Positions 25,091 through 32,405 of a stretch of 64,000 nucleotides of DNA are shown one piece after another. Below the pieces are notes generated by a model. It did not search any database and was not told where the DNA came from. It saw nothing but the letters and a program-made list of their open reading frames with translations. Source of the stretch: JAPLUA01 sp964625855 (GTDB taxonomy: Bacteria; Verrucomicrobiota; Verrucomicrobiia; Limisphaerales; UBA8199); the NCBI GenBank assembly GCA_964625855.1, contig CAZVFC010000009.1, positions 62,001-126,000 of the forward strand. The letters are read 5' to 3'. A program made the position numbers and the translations under genes. The stretch's first letter is position 1; each line of letters starts with the position of its first letter.

Positions 25091-25909
25091 TCAGTAGGGA
25101 GCGCCCACCACGAGCGGTTTCTCGCTCCAGTTGGAGACGCGATTCGTTTTGCCGCCCACCAGGACGTCAATCCACAGATCGAAGGACTTGGGATTATAGC
25201 GCGGGCTGGACGAATTATAGCGCCAGGGATTGATCTTGCGGCCATCGGTGCCAGTCCGCATGAACGGCCCCTCGACCGTCGTCCCTAGCACCGTGCAATT
25301 CACGCCGTTGATGGTAGTGGCTGTGAATTGGCTTGGCTTGAGGCCCTTGAGGAATGCCACCCCGGTGGGTGCTTCATCGCCTGCGTTGTCCCGGCTGCAG
25401 TTGATGAAGCCGGAGACGCCAGCACCGAATACCACAGGCACATTGGCCTCTGAGATCTGAGCACTGCCATCGAGGGTCTGATACGACGCGTTGGTCTTAG
25501 TCGTCCCGAGCAGCTCGAAGTAGAGCTGGTTGGCATGGTCATCCCGGTAGGGTGCCCCGCTGTCCGGGGGATAATGCCCGAACTTGGACTGGTAGGCATG
25601 GATGGCCGTTTCAAGCTGGATCAGCTCGCCGCGGGCCCGGGTGCGGATCTGGTTCTGCTTCACCGCGCGCAGGGCCGGAAACATCAGCGTCGCCAGAATC
25701 GCCATGATGGAGATGACGATGAGCATCTCGACCAGGGTGAAGGCGGAGCGTGACGGGGGACAGGGGACGGGGGACGGGGGACGGAGAGGCTGGACAGCGG
25801 GATGCGTGGTCCGTGGTCCGTGGTCCGTGGTCCGTAGTCCGTGGTCCGTGTCAGCCACTCGCCACTCGCTCCTCGTCACTTGCCACTCGCTTCCAGTTGG
25901 AGTTTTCAT
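25091..25909 (-). CDS. GspG-like pseudopilin with repeat-expanded leader
   Basis: This 272-aa protein has a leader of 56 residues containing DHGLRTTDHGPRTT and a Pro/Ser-rich part, then AFTLVEMLIVISIMAILATL. Processing is expected at Ala56|Phe57. The region IQLETAIHAYQSKFGHYPPD is the classic GspG helix-alpha/beta start, and NPKSFDLWIDVLVGGK is its C-terminal pattern. The ATG overlaps the stop of the brnA-like gene by 4 nt, coupling the pseudopilin to the toxin-antitoxin pair. Confidence 0.85.
   Translation of the reverse strand: MKTPTGSEWQVTRSEWRVADTDHGLRTTDHGPRTTHPAVQPLRPPSPVPCPPSRSAFTLVEMLIVISIMAILATLMFPALRAVKQNQIRTRARGELIQLETAIHAYQSKFGHYPPDSGAPYRDDHANQLYFELLGTTKTNASYQTLDGSAQISEANVPVVFGAGVSGFINCSRDNAGDEAPTGVAFLKGLKPSQFTATTINGVNCTVLGTTVEGPFMRTGTDGRKINPWRYNSSSPRYNPKSFDLWIDVLVGGKTNRVSNWSEKPLVVGAPY
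25751..25900. repeat. Heptamer tracts in the leader of the GspG-like gene
   Basis: Three heptamer families lie in series: acggggg/acagggg (about 25751-25785), ggtccgt with one tagtccg (about 25806-25850), and actcgcc/actcgct/cgtcact forms (about 25855-25895). They span the coding region between the start codon at 25909 and the processing site. Confidence 0.85.
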
Positions 25910-26181
25910 CGTTCGCGGAGTTCCTGTTCCATGCGTTCACTGAGCCATTGCTTGATCATGCTCTGGTAATTCAAATAGCGGGACCGGGCCAGGCGCTTGA
26001 TCCGCGCCAGCATGCGGGGGTCAATCCGCAGGGTAATGGTAACGGACTCGGCCGACTCGGAGCTGCCGGCCACGGCCGTTTCCATGAGGCGCAGATCGGG
26101 CCGGTTTTCCGCCCAGAAACTCGCCTCGGCCTCTTCGCTGTCGAAGATCGGCACTTCTTCCCATTTGGCAATTGCGCGCAT
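25906..26181 (-). CDS. CopG/BrnA-type antitoxin-like DNA-binding protein
   Basis: This 91-aa protein has EEAEASFWAENRPDL in the N-terminal half and SVTITLRIDPRMLARIKRLA in the second half. The latter has the ribbon-helix-helix layout of CopG/BrnA-type antitoxins, and the C-terminal helix NYQSMIKQWLSERMEQEL fits. It is expected to bind and neutralise the upstream BrnT-like toxin and to repress the shared promoter. It is separated from the toxin gene by 126 bp containing a 9-bp tandem repeat, and its stop overlaps the start of a pseudopilin gene. Conventional brnTA pairs overlap or nearly touch, so this spacing is unusual. Confidence 0.75.
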   Translation of the reverse strand: MRAIAKWEEVPIFDSEEAEASFWAENRPDLRLMETAVAGSSESAESVTITLRIDPRMLARIKRLARSRYLNYQSMIKQWLSERMEQELRER

Positions 26182-26221
26182 GCGTGTTCGTTAACTGACT
26201 CAACCCTTCAACCCCATCTTA

Positions 26222-26284
26222 CTCATGCAACCCATGTAACTCATGTAACCCGTGTAACTCAACCAACTCATGTCACCTATTCAC
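26222..26284. repeat. Nonanucleotide tandem repeat between toxin and antitoxin genes
   Basis: Seven 9-bp units can be read: ctcatgcaa, cccatgtaa, ctcatgtaa, cccgtgtaa, ctcaaccaa, ctcatgtca, cctattcac. The family is the same as at 1492-1545. It lies in the brnT-brnA spacer, starting about 40 bp upstream of the brnA-like ATG, with a few more degenerate units (ctcaaccct) in between. Confidence 0.75.
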
Positions 26285-26307
26285 TATCTGCAACTGATCT
26301 GGCCGGC

Positions 26308-26595
26308 TCACTGAGCCAGCGTTTGGTCCAGCTTCTTTTGGTAGAAAAACCGTTCTTCGGGCTCGAACGGGCGGGCATAGAGCACCCGAACCTGCCTCCC
26401 GTTCGTTCGGTAAACGCTGAATATTCCCGTCCCCCCCGCCGAACTGCCCATGTTGAAAAACCGGGCCTGCACCGAGAACCGGGGCGAATCCGGCAACAAC
26501 CGCACCGCAAAGGGGTCCTCGAACGATTCTTCGATTTCCTGCAGCGTCAAAGAGCTATCAAGATTGAAGGGCGGATTATTCCAATCAAACTCCAT
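26308..26595 (-). CDS. BrnT-like ribonuclease toxin
   Basis: This 95-aa protein starts MEFDWNNPPFNLDSSLTLQE, followed by IEESFEDPFAVRLLPDSPRF, a form of the BrnT opening (F-x-W-D-x-x-K/N ... F-EE-x-EE-x-F-x-DP). The C-terminal QVRVLYARPFEPEERFFYQK corresponds to the (I/V)R(I/V)(I/L)xAR..T..E...Y end of BrnT. BrnT toxins are RelE-fold RNases. It is the first gene of the minus-strand run. The usual lysine-histidine (KH) in the first motif is replaced, so activity is uncertain. Confidence 0.7.
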   Translation of the reverse strand: MEFDWNNPPFNLDSSLTLQEIEESFEDPFAVRLLPDSPRFSVQARFFNMGSSAGGTGIFSVYRTNGRQVRVLYARPFEPEERFFYQKKLDQTLAQ

Positions 26596-26604
26596 ACGGA
26601 CTTA

Positions 26605-26648
26605 ACTGTATATCCAACGCCCATGCAATGTATTTACATTGTATTTAC
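26605..26648 (-). promoter_or_regulatory. Candidate operator/promoter of the brnT-like gene
   Basis: Directly upstream of the ATG lies an AT-rich island in otherwise GC-rich DNA. It contains the dyad aatgta-tt-tacatt (26627-26640) and two direct tgtatttac copies at 26629-26637 and 26640-26648, offset by 11 bp. A tatacag segment nearer the start could serve as -10 on the minus strand. This pattern fits autoregulation by a ribbon-helix-helix antitoxin, but that is inference. Confidence 0.45.
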
Positions 26649-26826
26649 GCATGGCCAGCTCTAGTTGTCAATACCTAGAATGCAAATTCTTCGAAAAAAA
26701 TGCAAGGGGCAATTCCGAGCCTCGCTCGGCGGTTCGGGCCGCGGCTGTAAAGACTCGCCCAACCCGGCTCGGAGGGGTTCAAGCTGCGGCGCCGATGCCA
26801 ATCGGCCCCTCGGGTCGTACACCAGA

Positions 26827-26925
26827 GATGCACACCGGATGCACAAGCGATGCACAAGCGATGCACAACCGGTTCCCGCGTGTGCATCGCTGGTGCATCG
26901 CTTGTGCATCCGGTGTGCCTGCTTG
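26827..26925. repeat. 11-bp unit array with dyad symmetry, copy 1
   Basis: Four 11-bp units of the gatgcacaagc type (26827-26870) are followed by an 11-bp spacer (ggttcccgcgt) and then four units of the inverted type gtgcatcgctt (26882-26925). Left and right halves are near-perfect reverse complements. It lies in the spacer between the divergent brnT-like and htrA-like genes, about 80 bp from the latter. No coding frame uses it. Confidence 0.9.
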
Positions 26926-27002
26926 GGAGGCAAGGCGGAGACAACGATGCCCGGATGCGCGGGGGACTGCTTGTCAAATCCCATTAACTCCCTTAAGTTC
27001 GC

Positions 27003-27995
27003 GTGATGATACGACGATGGTTTTTGCTTACGGCCTTGATTGGCCTGGGGCTGCAACAGGTTTGCGCGGACACCATTCAGTTGAAGGACCAAGCCGCCAT
27101 TGTCGGAAAGGTCCTCGCCGAGAAGCCGGACCAGATCGCGGTGGACATTGGCTATACGGTGTTGGTGGTCCCGCGCAGCCAGGTGGTGAGGGTTGAAAGA
27201 AGCGATGCGCCCGCAGACGCCACCGGGTCTATGGCTGCGTCGGGGCCGGCACCCGCCACCGGGTCCGGGAATGCCGCCGAGGCGCAACCGGGGTTCTACT
27301 CAGCGCCCAATCAGCCGGCACCCACTCACAGCGTGCTCGAGTTGGTGACACGGCTTGGCGAAGCTGTGGTGCAGGTGCGCACACCCAGCGGGCAGGGCTC
27401 GGGGTTCTTCATTAATGAAGACGGATACCTGATCACCAACTTCCATGTCATCGAGAACGAGAGCCAGATTGGGATCGAGGTGTACCACCAGAAGGCGGGG
27501 CAGCTCGATCGGAAAACCTACAAGGAGATTCGGATTATCGCGCTGAACAAGTTTGCCGACCTGGCGCTGCTCAAAGTGGATGATCCGGACGCTCCCAGGT
27601 TCAAAAGCGTCCCCGTCGGCAGTTCCGACACCCTGTCCGTAGGTGAGAAGGTGTTCGCGATCGGCAGTCCGCTGGGGCTGGAGCGCACCGTGACGGAAGG
27701 CATTCTCAGCACCAAGACGCGGCAGATGGCGGGCGCCCTGTATTTGCAGACCACCGCGCAGATCAATCCTGGCAATAGCGGCGGCCCGCTCTTCAACCTG
27801 AGCGGCGAAGTCGTTGGCGTTACCAACATGAAAGTCTCCGCCGGCGAAGGGCTCGGCTTCGCCATTCCGGCGGAATCGGTCAAGTTTTTCCTCGACCATC
27901 GGGACGCGTTCGCTTACGCGAACGACAACCCCGGCAACCCCTACCGTTACCTGGAACCGCCCAGCCGCACCCGGCATGCCAAGGTGGAACCTTAG
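27003..27995 (+). CDS. HtrA-like trypsin-fold serine protease (no PDZ)
   Basis: This 330-aa exported protein starts at GTG 27003 or, more likely, ATG 27006. After a signal peptide (about 1-22, ending CADTIQ), residues 23-70 form a small beta-rich domain, then a Pro/Ala/Gly linker. The S1C protease domain (about 110-295) has His148 (TNFHVIEN), Asp186 (FADLALLKV) and Ser259 (NPGNSGGPL). The protein ends soon after the protease fold, so there is no PDZ domain, unlike DegP/DegQ. Periplasmic quality control or signalling is the probable role. It is divergent from the brnT-like gene. Confidence 0.85.
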   Translation: MMIRRWFLLTALIGLGLQQVCADTIQLKDQAAIVGKVLAEKPDQIAVDIGYTVLVVPRSQVVRVERSDAPADATGSMAASGPAPATGSGNAAEAQPGFYSAPNQPAPTHSVLELVTRLGEAVVQVRTPSGQGSGFFINEDGYLITNFHVIENESQIGIEVYHQKAGQLDRKTYKEIRIIALNKFADLALLKVDDPDAPRFKSVPVGSSDTLSVGEKVFAIGSPLGLERTVTEGILSTKTRQMAGALYLQTTAQINPGNSGGPLFNLSGEVVGVTNMKVSAGEGLGFAIPAESVKFFLDHRDAFAYANDNPGNPYRYLEPPSRTRHAKVEP

Positions 27996-28034
27996 GCCGG
28001 GCCTCATGGGTTTCGTCTTCTGAATCCGGTCTTA

Positions 28035-30122
28035 TTGATCGTGAAGCCACCCCACAACCGGCGGCAGAATCGGAGGTGCGACGCGGCGGCGCGGCGGATT
28101 CGGTTTGATGCCTTGGGCGTGGCCGTGCTACTCGCGTTCGCGGCCGCGGGCAACGCCGCAGTCCCCGACGCCGAGAAGCTGCTGCCCGATGAAACGCTCG
28201 TGTTGATCAGCGCGCCGGACTGGACGAAGCTGAGCGCGCTCTACCGTGATTCGGCGTATGGCCGGTTCTGGAATGATCCGGCCATGAAGCCGATCAAGGA
28301 CCGGTTCATCTCCCGGTGGCAGGAGGAAATGGTCAAGCCGCTGGAGCGTGAGTTGGGGGTGAGCCTGGAAACCTACGGCAGCCTGCTGCAAGGGCAGCTT
28401 ACCCTGGCCCTGACTCGGAACGGCTGGCAGGGCAAGGCAGATGTGCCGCCCGGCTTCCTGCTGCTGATGGATACCCGGGACAAGAGCCCCGTACTTAGCA
28501 CCAATCTCGCCGCTCTGCGCAAGCAATGGGTGGCTGCCGGCAAGACGATGCGGACCGAGAAGCTGCGTGACCTCGAGTTCTCGGTCTTCCCCACTTCGAG
28601 CAACAACATTCCCAGCACCTTGCGGAAGCTGTTCCCTAAACCATACGAATTCCAGGGCCCGCCAGGCCAGGTCGGCTCGAACAAACTCGCTCCGGGCAGC
28701 GAGGTGGAGGCTGGCAATGTGGACCTCTTGCTCGAAACCATCTCCGGCCTGCTGACGGCCGGCAACGAGCTGGTGGTTGGACAGGCCGGCTCGTTGCTCA
28801 TCGTCGGTAATTCGGTGAAGGCGGTGGAGAAGATCGCCATTCGGCTCACCGGCGGGGCACTGCCAGCCCTCGGCGAGGTGGCCGTTTACCAGGCCAATCA
28901 CCAGGCTCTGTTTCGCGATGCGCCCCTCTACGGCTGGGTCAATGTGAAGGCGCTTCTTGACGTCACCAACCGCAAGCCGGCCGACAAGCCAGAGACGGAA
29001 GCTCCCGATCCATTTGATGTTATCCCGCCGGAGAAGATCGTCACCGCCACCGGACTGGCGGGTGTGAACACGGTCGCGTGCGGCCTCCGGGCATCGAACG
29101 AGGGCCTGAGTATCCAGCTTTTCATCGGGGTTCCCGAAGCCAACCGTCAGGGGCTGTTCAGAATCCTTGCCGGCGAAGCCCGGGAGACAGTGGCACCGCC
29201 GTTTATCCCGGCCGATGCCGTGAGCTTCCAGCGCTGGCGCCTGGACGGTCAGAAAACCTGGGCAACGCTGGAGAAGATGCTCACCGATGCCTCGTCACAG
29301 TCGGTGAGCACCATCAACTGGATTCTCGACACGGCGGGCGCCCGAGCCAAAGAGAAGGACCCGGCCTTCGACCTCAAGAAGGCGCTCGTCGGCAACCTCG
29401 GCGACGACATGATCACGTACGAGAAGGGCCCTCGCGGCGAGAGCCCGGCCGAGCTAAGGTCGCGGCCGTCCATCCTCCTGCTCGGCTCGCCGAGCACGGA
29501 ACAATTGACCGCCGCGTTCAAGGCGCTGTTCGTGATTTTCCCCCAGGGCGACACCATCACCGAACGGGAATTCCTTAGCCGCAAGATCTTTTCCGTCCCG
29601 ATGCCGCCCGCGTCGTTGATCACGGGCACGCCCGCCAGGCCGGGCCCCGCCGGCACGCTGCATTTCGCCGCCGGCACGGGCTACGTCGCCTTGTCCACCG
29701 ACGCCACTCTGCTGGAGGAGTATCTGCGCAGCAGCCAGACCCCGCCCAAGCCCCTGCGAGAGCGAGCCGGACTGGCGCAGGCAGCGGAAAAGGTGGGCGG
29801 TGCGGGCACCTGTCTTTTCGGTTACGAGGACCAGGCTGAGGCCATGCGTGCCACCTTCGCCGCGATGAAGAAGGACCCGGGCTCGGCCGCGAACGCAAAC
29901 AGCCTCGGGCTGTTCCCGGGCCTGCCGGGACTGAGCGGAGGGGAGCGGCATTTCAAGGGCTGGATGGATTACTCGCTGGCGCCGCCCTTTGAGAAGGTCG
30001 CGCCCTATTTCTATTTTACCGTCTATGGCGGGAGCGCGAACGTGGATGGCCTGACTCTGAAGTTCTACGCCCCAACGCCGCCCGGACTGAGGAGCAATGC
30101 GGTCGTTAAGGCAGCCGACTGA
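28035..30122 (+). CDS. Secreted protein of unknown function (DUF3352-like)
   Basis: This 695-aa protein has an N-terminal hydrophobic segment (ALGVAVLLAFAAAGNAAV) followed by LLPDETLVLISAPDWTKLSA. That start, with repeated 'xxFRDAPLYGWVNVKALLDV' and 'PGFLLLMDTRDKS' patterns, resembles the large DUF3352-type surface proteins of Planctomycetes and Verrucomicrobia. The start is TTG 28035 or GTG 28041; no ATG fits upstream of the signal segment. It lies 39 bp after the HtrA-like gene on the same strand, probably co-transcribed. No enzymatic motif is visible. Confidence 0.6.
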   Translation: MIVKPPHNRRQNRRCDAAARRIRFDALGVAVLLAFAAAGNAAVPDAEKLLPDETLVLISAPDWTKLSALYRDSAYGRFWNDPAMKPIKDRFISRWQEEMVKPLERELGVSLETYGSLLQGQLTLALTRNGWQGKADVPPGFLLLMDTRDKSPVLSTNLAALRKQWVAAGKTMRTEKLRDLEFSVFPTSSNNIPSTLRKLFPKPYEFQGPPGQVGSNKLAPGSEVEAGNVDLLLETISGLLTAGNELVVGQAGSLLIVGNSVKAVEKIAIRLTGGALPALGEVAVYQANHQALFRDAPLYGWVNVKALLDVTNRKPADKPETEAPDPFDVIPPEKIVTATGLAGVNTVACGLRASNEGLSIQLFIGVPEANRQGLFRILAGEARETVAPPFIPADAVSFQRWRLDGQKTWATLEKMLTDASSQSVSTINWILDTAGARAKEKDPAFDLKKALVGNLGDDMITYEKGPRGESPAELRSRPSILLLGSPSTEQLTAAFKALFVIFPQGDTITEREFLSRKIFSVPMPPASLITGTPARPGPAGTLHFAAGTGYVALSTDATLLEEYLRSSQTPPKPLRERAGLAQAAEKVGGAGTCLFGYEDQAEAMRATFAAMKKDPGSAANANSLGLFPGLPGLSGGERHFKGWMDYSLAPPFEKVAPYFYFTVYGGSANVDGLTLKFYAPTPPGLRSNAVVKAAD

Positions 30123-30219
30123 GGCATTCTTGGCTGCCGGACGAGGTCCCTACCTGAGTATGGTGGAGCTTGATGCAGCCCCGGGCCCGAGTCCGCCGGC
30201 AGCGTCTCCACTCCGCTAA

Positions 30220-30252
30220 GGTGCCGGATTCCTTGCGCCCAATCCCGGCACC
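30220..30252. terminator. Possible bidirectional terminator hairpin
   Basis: In the gap between convergent genes, ggtgccggatt and aatcccggcacc can pair with a single bulge around a roughly 10-nt loop. There is no T-run on either strand, so it is weak as an intrinsic terminator and might instead be a simple transcript-end hairpin. The rest of the 267-bp gap shows nothing recognisable. Confidence 0.35.
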
Positions 30253-30389
30253 CTGAACCCAGGGCCGGCCTGGCGGGAGCGTGCGGGGCGCTTGTGGGCC
30301 GCGTGGTGTTACGGCGGAGCTACGGTGGAAATCTGGGTTTTGGCCACTCTTTTGCCAATCCGTCTGCCCGCCTCCCCGAATTCGGCGAT

Positions 30390-32405
30390 TCAATCCGCTT
30401 CCAGACCCAGCGCGAACTTTGCGGATGGAGCCACGGCTTCCGGGGTGCGGAAACTCCGCCAGAGGCGCAGCGGCAGTAACCCGACTCCGATGAACAGAAG
30501 CTGGCCGCCCATGAAGATCATCAGCCATTTGAAAGCCTCATCCATGAACCCGTAGGAGTGCAGGCCGATGCCGAGCATGTTGACGCCGAACCACGAGAAG
30601 CTGGTCACGACGTTGCCAAACACCGCCAGGTTCATGACGCCCCGGTCGCGCACCAGGCCGCCCCACCGAGCGTGGAGGATGACGGCGTTCCAGAGGACGA
30701 TCAGCAGCGCGCCGTTCTCTTTCGGGTCCCAGCCCCAGAACCGGCCCCACGACTGGTCCGCCCAGATGCCGCCGAGCACCGTGCCCACAAAGCTGAACAG
30801 AGTGGCGAAACAGACGATGGCATAGACCATCTTCGACAGCGCTTGGCCGAGATGAACTTGCCCGGCGCGGGCCGAACCGGGTGAGGCGGACGGGTGCGGT
30901 GCGGGTCGGGCAACGTTTTTCGTCAGCAGCGGAGTGAAAACGCCGAGGCAGATGTAAACAATCGCAAGCAGGCCCGCGGCGAACGCCGCCGAATAGCCTA
31001 GCGTGATCACGACCACATGCGTCGCCAGCCAGAAGTTGGTGTCGAGCACGGCCCGCAGCATCTCCATGGTGTCCCCGCCGAGCGCCAGGTTGTGGGCGAT
31101 GATCAGCGTGATGAAACCGGTCAACGAGGCCACGATGCACCCAAGACCGACGCGGTAGATCCGCTCGAGGATGAGTCCGAGCACCATGGCACCCCAACCG
31201 ATGAAGACAGCGGAGGAATAGAGGTTGGTCACCGGCGGGCGGCCTTCGAGCGCCATGCGGAACACGAGGCCAAACGTATGCACCAGCCCGGCCAGGATGA
31301 TGAGATAGAAGGCCGAGCGGCGCAGCGATTCCGAGAGGTTGGGTGTTGCGGTCAGGGTCAACAGCGCCCCGCAGGCCAGGACGAAGGCAAAGATGTAGAT
31401 GATCGTCGCGTGGAGAAAGGCCTTCACGTCGTTGAAATAAAACTCGGCCCTGCCCTTGGCCATCTCTTTGGCAAACGATGGTTCGAGCCACGCGCGATAA
31501 CCGGCCACGGCGCGGTTGAAGTCATCCGGCTTCTGCTGGTGAAACGCGGTGGCCATGGCGATGAGGTTGGTCAGCGCGGGATGGATTTCGCCGCTGCGCG
31601 TGGATTCGAGCAGGCTCGCTCCCGCAGTCTGCCACTGGTCAGGGGCCTTCGCCGGATCGAGCGGCGGCACAACCAGGGGATAGCCGTAATGGGCCATCTG
31701 CTGGATCTGCTGCAGCGGCTTGGCGATCCGTTGAAGGGATTCCTTGTCGAACTCTTTGCCGCTGTCGCTGGCTTGCGCCGCCTCGCGGGCGGCGGGCAGG
31801 TTCTTGAAGAGCTGCGCCAGCTCCTTCCCAAAGTCTGCCACGCCTTCCGGCTGCAGGGTGACCTTGAGGCGCTGGTAAAGCATGACGGCATTGGCCAGCT
31901 TGGCCGCCTGCTTTTGGAAGGGGGTCTGCTGCTCGGTCTTGACCTCCGAAGCCTTGCGTCCCTGGTCGGAAATCTCGGGAACGACCCCCTTCAAATCATT
32001 GAAGGTATAGTAGCGCAGGCCCGACTTGGCGATGCCCTTATCCTGGAGCTTAAGCTCGCCGAGCAGGTCGGAGTGGTGGATCAGAAAGATCGGGCGGGTA
32101 TCGGCTACCTCGGGCCGGGCCATGACTTCGAGCAGCCATTCACTGGATTTGAGCTTCTTGGGGTGATGCCAGAACTTCCAGGACGGCACCTGTTCGAGGG
32201 GCACGCTGCCGGTGCTGCGGATCTGCAGCAGGGCGTTGCGGCCGACCGAGTCGAACGGCTGGATGCGACCATTGAGCAAGACCGGCAGCCGGCCAAATGC
32301 GCGCACGTGATACTCACCCTCGTGCTTGGGCATCAGCACGGCGACAATCTCGCACGCAAAGAGCGCGAGGAAGAACCAGGGGATGAGTCGAAGCAGCCAC
32401 TTCAT
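30390..32405 (-). CDS. ccsA: CcsA/ResC-type cytochrome c biogenesis protein with extended N-terminus
   Basis: This 671-aa inner-membrane protein of System II heme export/ligation carries the tryptophan-rich WWD motif FWGWDPKENGALL near the C-terminus. Conserved TM histidines appear in HTFGLVFRMALEG, in HVVVITLGYSAAF and in LHSYGF. CcsA core proteins are 250-350 aa; here an N-terminal membrane segment plus about 290 periplasmic residues precede the core, as in fused or extended versions in several phyla. The ATG overlaps the resB stop by 4 nt. Together they would attach heme to apocytochromes c in the periplasm. Confidence 0.9.
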   Translation of the reverse strand: MKWLLRLIPWFFLALFACEIVAVLMPKHEGEYHVRAFGRLPVLLNGRIQPFDSVGRNALLQIRSTGSVPLEQVPSWKFWHHPKKLKSSEWLLEVMARPEVADTRPIFLIHHSDLLGELKLQDKGIAKSGLRYYTFNDLKGVVPEISDQGRKASEVKTEQQTPFQKQAAKLANAVMLYQRLKVTLQPEGVADFGKELAQLFKNLPAAREAAQASDSGKEFDKESLQRIAKPLQQIQQMAHYGYPLVVPPLDPAKAPDQWQTAGASLLESTRSGEIHPALTNLIAMATAFHQQKPDDFNRAVAGYRAWLEPSFAKEMAKGRAEFYFNDVKAFLHATIIYIFAFVLACGALLTLTATPNLSESLRRSAFYLIILAGLVHTFGLVFRMALEGRPPVTNLYSSAVFIGWGAMVLGLILERIYRVGLGCIVASLTGFITLIIAHNLALGGDTMEMLRAVLDTNFWLATHVVVITLGYSAAFAAGLLAIVYICLGVFTPLLTKNVARPAPHPSASPGSARAGQVHLGQALSKMVYAIVCFATLFSFVGTVLGGIWADQSWGRFWGWDPKENGALLIVLWNAVILHARWGGLVRDRGVMNLAVFGNVVTSFSWFGVNMLGIGLHSYGFMDEAFKWLMIFMGGQLLFIGVGLLPLRLWRSFRTPEAVAPSAKFALGLEAD

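Noticed and set aside
20709..25900. Diversity-generating retroelement or recombination-based variation of pseudopilin leaders
   Set aside because: No reverse transcriptase, template repeat, invertase or recombinase was seen in the window; slippage at heptamers is the simpler explanation.
26827..26925. Regular repeats resembling a small CRISPR array
   Set aside because: Units are 11 bp without unique spacers, arranged as a dyad, and no cas genes are present. The same reasoning applies to the 54.7-kb and 46.8-kb arrays.
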